Assembly: GCA_039111635.1 (NCBI GenBank)
Contig: JBCAQO010000001.1
Span: 2,604,001 to 2,668,000, forward strand
Direction: 5' to 3'
Source: Heterobasidion occidentale
Lineage: Eukaryota > Basidiomycota > Agaricomycetes > Russulales > Bondarzewiaceae
DNA: 64,000 nucleotides
A model generated the notes under the pieces. It did no database searches. It saw nothing but the letters and a program-made list of their open reading frames with translations, and was not told where the DNA came from. Shown here in pieces: positions 62,024 through 64,000 of the stretch. Each line of letters begins with the position of its first letter. The first letter of the stretch is position 1. The position numbers and the translations under genes are program-made.

Positions 62024-63410
62024 CGTGACCCCCCTCCCTCCCTCCTTCCCGCGGGTCGACCTTCTCGACGCTGCACTGTTTTCGCCCACTGCTGTTTATC
62101 AATTAAATATCGTTTTATTACCGCTCTCGGAACATCCGCCGCCGTGCCTCTGCCCGCTGTCACACGCGCGTAACACATTCACCCGCCTCTCTATAACGCG
62201 ACTGCAGCCGCGCCGGGGGGCGCGCGCGCACGTTCGCTCGGTGTATCATCGCCCCACCCCCTCCCGGTCCGTCCATACCACCCCCACAACGCACGAGCGC
62301 GTCCCCCCACCTCGCCTGCCTGTTTTTATCCGTCCGCCCCGCCCGCGCGACCCAACCTTCGAGTTCCGTATAATGCTGTGTCCTCTATCACACCTCCACC
62401 GCCCTTTTGGAATTAATCATGTTTTTTTTTCGGGGGCCCCGTCCGTCGCCCGTCGCCCATCTCTCGGGAGTCCACATCGTCACACGATGGCGCGCGGGAC
62501 GTGGGCGTATACGCGCGTGCGCGAGCCCCCCTGTTTTTTCCTCATCCGACTTTCCTTCCCTGTTTTTGTGCGTGGCGTGGCGTCCTGTTTCTTGAATAGG
62601 CCTTATTTTATTTTCGTCTGTCTGTCTGTCTGCCTTCTTTCTTTCTTCGTTCGCGAGTCCCCTGTGTACTTAGATATCGGACGCGGTATATACCACACGC
62701 GCGCGGTGCCAGGCCGGTGCGGCACCGCGCCCCTCAGCATCGCGCTTGCTCGGACCTCGCACGACGTCGTGTGCGTCTAGGTGTGCAGGCTCGACGACGT
62801 CGGCTCTTTGCGAAAGATTTCAGGAAAAGGCACGGAAAGAAAAGGGCCTTCAAGCGGCCGTGGGCGACGCTATCGCCGCCCTCGACGCCTCGCGCCATTC
62901 GACCGAGATCCACAAGCGGAGGCTCTTGCGCATAAGTATAGGTTATAAGTACTGCGAATCGCGCTGCGCGCGACGTCTACGTACAAGCGGGCCCTCGACC
63001 CCGCGCCGTCCGAGCGCGCAGATCCACAGTCGAGCGGCGGGCCGCTGCCATTCATCAGTAAACAGCAGAAAGAAAAAAATTAGTCGACTGAGACGAATCG
63101 AGCAATAAACAAGCAAGCGCTCGGATTGCGGAGGGTAGGGTAGAAAAGGCAAGAGCAGCACGTGCAAGGGTGGTAAGGGCGAAGGTATGAAGGGCGATGT
63201 GGGAAGGGCAAGGGAGAGGGAGAGGGGGAGGGAAGGAGAAGAGAGCGGAGGGAGGCGGCGGAGGCAGCGCTACATACTCGTACAATCCGACGGAAGCGCG
63301 AGTCCCAGAGATCCTAACACGGCGTGAACAAAGCAAGTCGTAAAAACACAACGCGACGCGACTGCGTGGCACCGGAAGCTAAACGTTATACACCAGTCGG
63401 GGCGCGCCGC
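62024..63410. other. Intergenic between convergent genes, 1.39 kb
   Basis: GC-rich 3' flanks with low-complexity tracts: GC-dinucleotide runs at about 61985-62000, TCTG repeats at 62616-62632, and a CTTT run at 62634-62647. A coding-like stretch at 62806-62957 is described separately in the findings. Confidence 0.45.
62616..62647. repeat. (TCTG)n followed by CTTT-rich microsatellite
   Basis: Roughly four TCTG units run directly into CTTT repeats downstream of the hydrolase gene. Confidence 0.7.
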
Positions 63411-64000
63411 TCACGCGAGGTCTCGTATTCGGCGCTCCACCCACAGCTGGCTGTTCGGGCTCGCGGGCACCGGCGGGGGCGGGAGCGGGTTCCTGCTCGG
63501 CGGCCTCGGGAACGCTGTGGTGCGCGCGCGCAGAACCAAAAAAAACACACACACAACGTCACTCATCAGCCACCGCGCCTCCCTCGTGAACGCGACAAAA
63601 ACCACTCACCGCTCAACTCGCTGAACGTGCTGAACGCGCCGGGGCTCACCGACCGCCCAGGCGCGTTCTCGTACCCGTCCCGGTCCCCGTACGCGTATCC
63701 GTACGCGTACGCGCCCGACTCGTCCGACGCGCCGCCGCGCGAGCGGTACGACAGCCCGTCGTCGCGCGAGCGGCCCGAGGTCGGCGTCGGCGGGACGTAG
63801 TCCGCCGCGCCGGGCGGGTCGTCGAACGGCGAGAAGGTGAGCACGGGGCGCGAGATCGCGCGCCCTGCGGCCGTGGGCGCGGCGAAGGGCGCGGCGCGCG
63901 CGGGTGAGGGGGTGCGGGCACGCGCGGGCGCGGGCGCGTAGCTGGTGCTCGCGCCGGGGTGAACAGGGGGACGGGCGCGGGTGGGGGCATGTAGGTGGGG
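63411..64000 (-). CDS. Proline/alanine-rich protein, 3' end only
   Basis: Two exons are visible: 64000-63610 (continuing beyond the right edge) and 63514-63411, with a GTGAGT...CACAG intron of 95 nt. The open frame runs from the edge and includes TSYAPAPARARTPSPARAAP, LTFSPFDDPPGAADYVPPTP, SYRSRGGASDESG, a YAYGYAYG repeat and the end SQLWVERRIRDLA. The start codon and any N-terminal domain lie outside the window, so no function can be assigned. The sequence is highly GC-rich and disordered. Confidence 0.65.

Overview
This window is nuclear DNA from a filamentous basidiomycete, most likely a wood- or litter-degrading agaricomycete. The evidence is dense short introns (mostly 46-65 nt, GT-AG, often with a CTNAC-like branch point), both strands packed with eukaryotic housekeeping genes, and a secreted GH74 xyloglucanase carrying a fungal CBM1. 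No tRNA, rRNA, CRISPR array, plasmid feature or intact transposon was recognised. Gene models were built by hand, requiring that splice sites, phases and conserved motifs agree. Totals given as amino acids come from those models.

Layout. 1-5.8 kb: a CAP/PR-1 secreted protein (5' truncated by the window edge), a Dlt1-like membrane protein, a glutathione S-transferase and NADH-cytochrome b5 reductase. 6.4-13.5 kb: an Msg5-type dual-specificity phosphatase, then the Golgi protein Tvp23 divergently paired with a polytopic membrane protein, and a small C-terminal membrane protein. 14.1-21.6 kb: a leucine-rich-repeat protein, the 14-exon GH74-CBM1 enzyme and an orphan serine-rich protein. 22.5-28.8 kb: an atypical HGD-type kinase-like protein and a YAT-family amino acid permease. 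30.9-38.6 kb: a 1,493-residue LRR-RhoGEF-PH protein and Elongator subunit Elp4. After a 3-kb gene-poor gap, 41.6-64 kb holds the inner-membrane protease Imp1, a TTC1-like TPR protein, saccharopine dehydrogenase Lys1, an orphan disordered protein, the INO80 subunit Ies1, Tim8, a PlsC-type acyltransferase, an AAAP amino acid transporter, an F-box-like protein, a large alpha/beta hydrolase and the 3' end of a proline-rich gene cut by the right edge.

Functional picture. Most of this is single-copy cell biology: Golgi traffic, mitochondrial import and processing, chromatin remodelling, tRNA wobble modification, lysine synthesis and Rho signalling. Secreted or nutritional genes are interspersed: GH74, two amino acid transporters, GST and CAP. 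I do not see a biosynthetic cluster, a defence island or any clear novel multi-gene system.

The most notable observations are structural. There are four micro-exons of 8-10 nt in conserved genes, two GC-AG introns, a kinase-like fold with altered catalytic motifs, a hydrolase whose catalytic residues are separated by a long low-complexity insert, and five apparent frame disruptions in three otherwise conserved genes between 45 and 60.4 kb. Several of the disruptions lie next to short C runs and could be assembly errors rather than real lesions.
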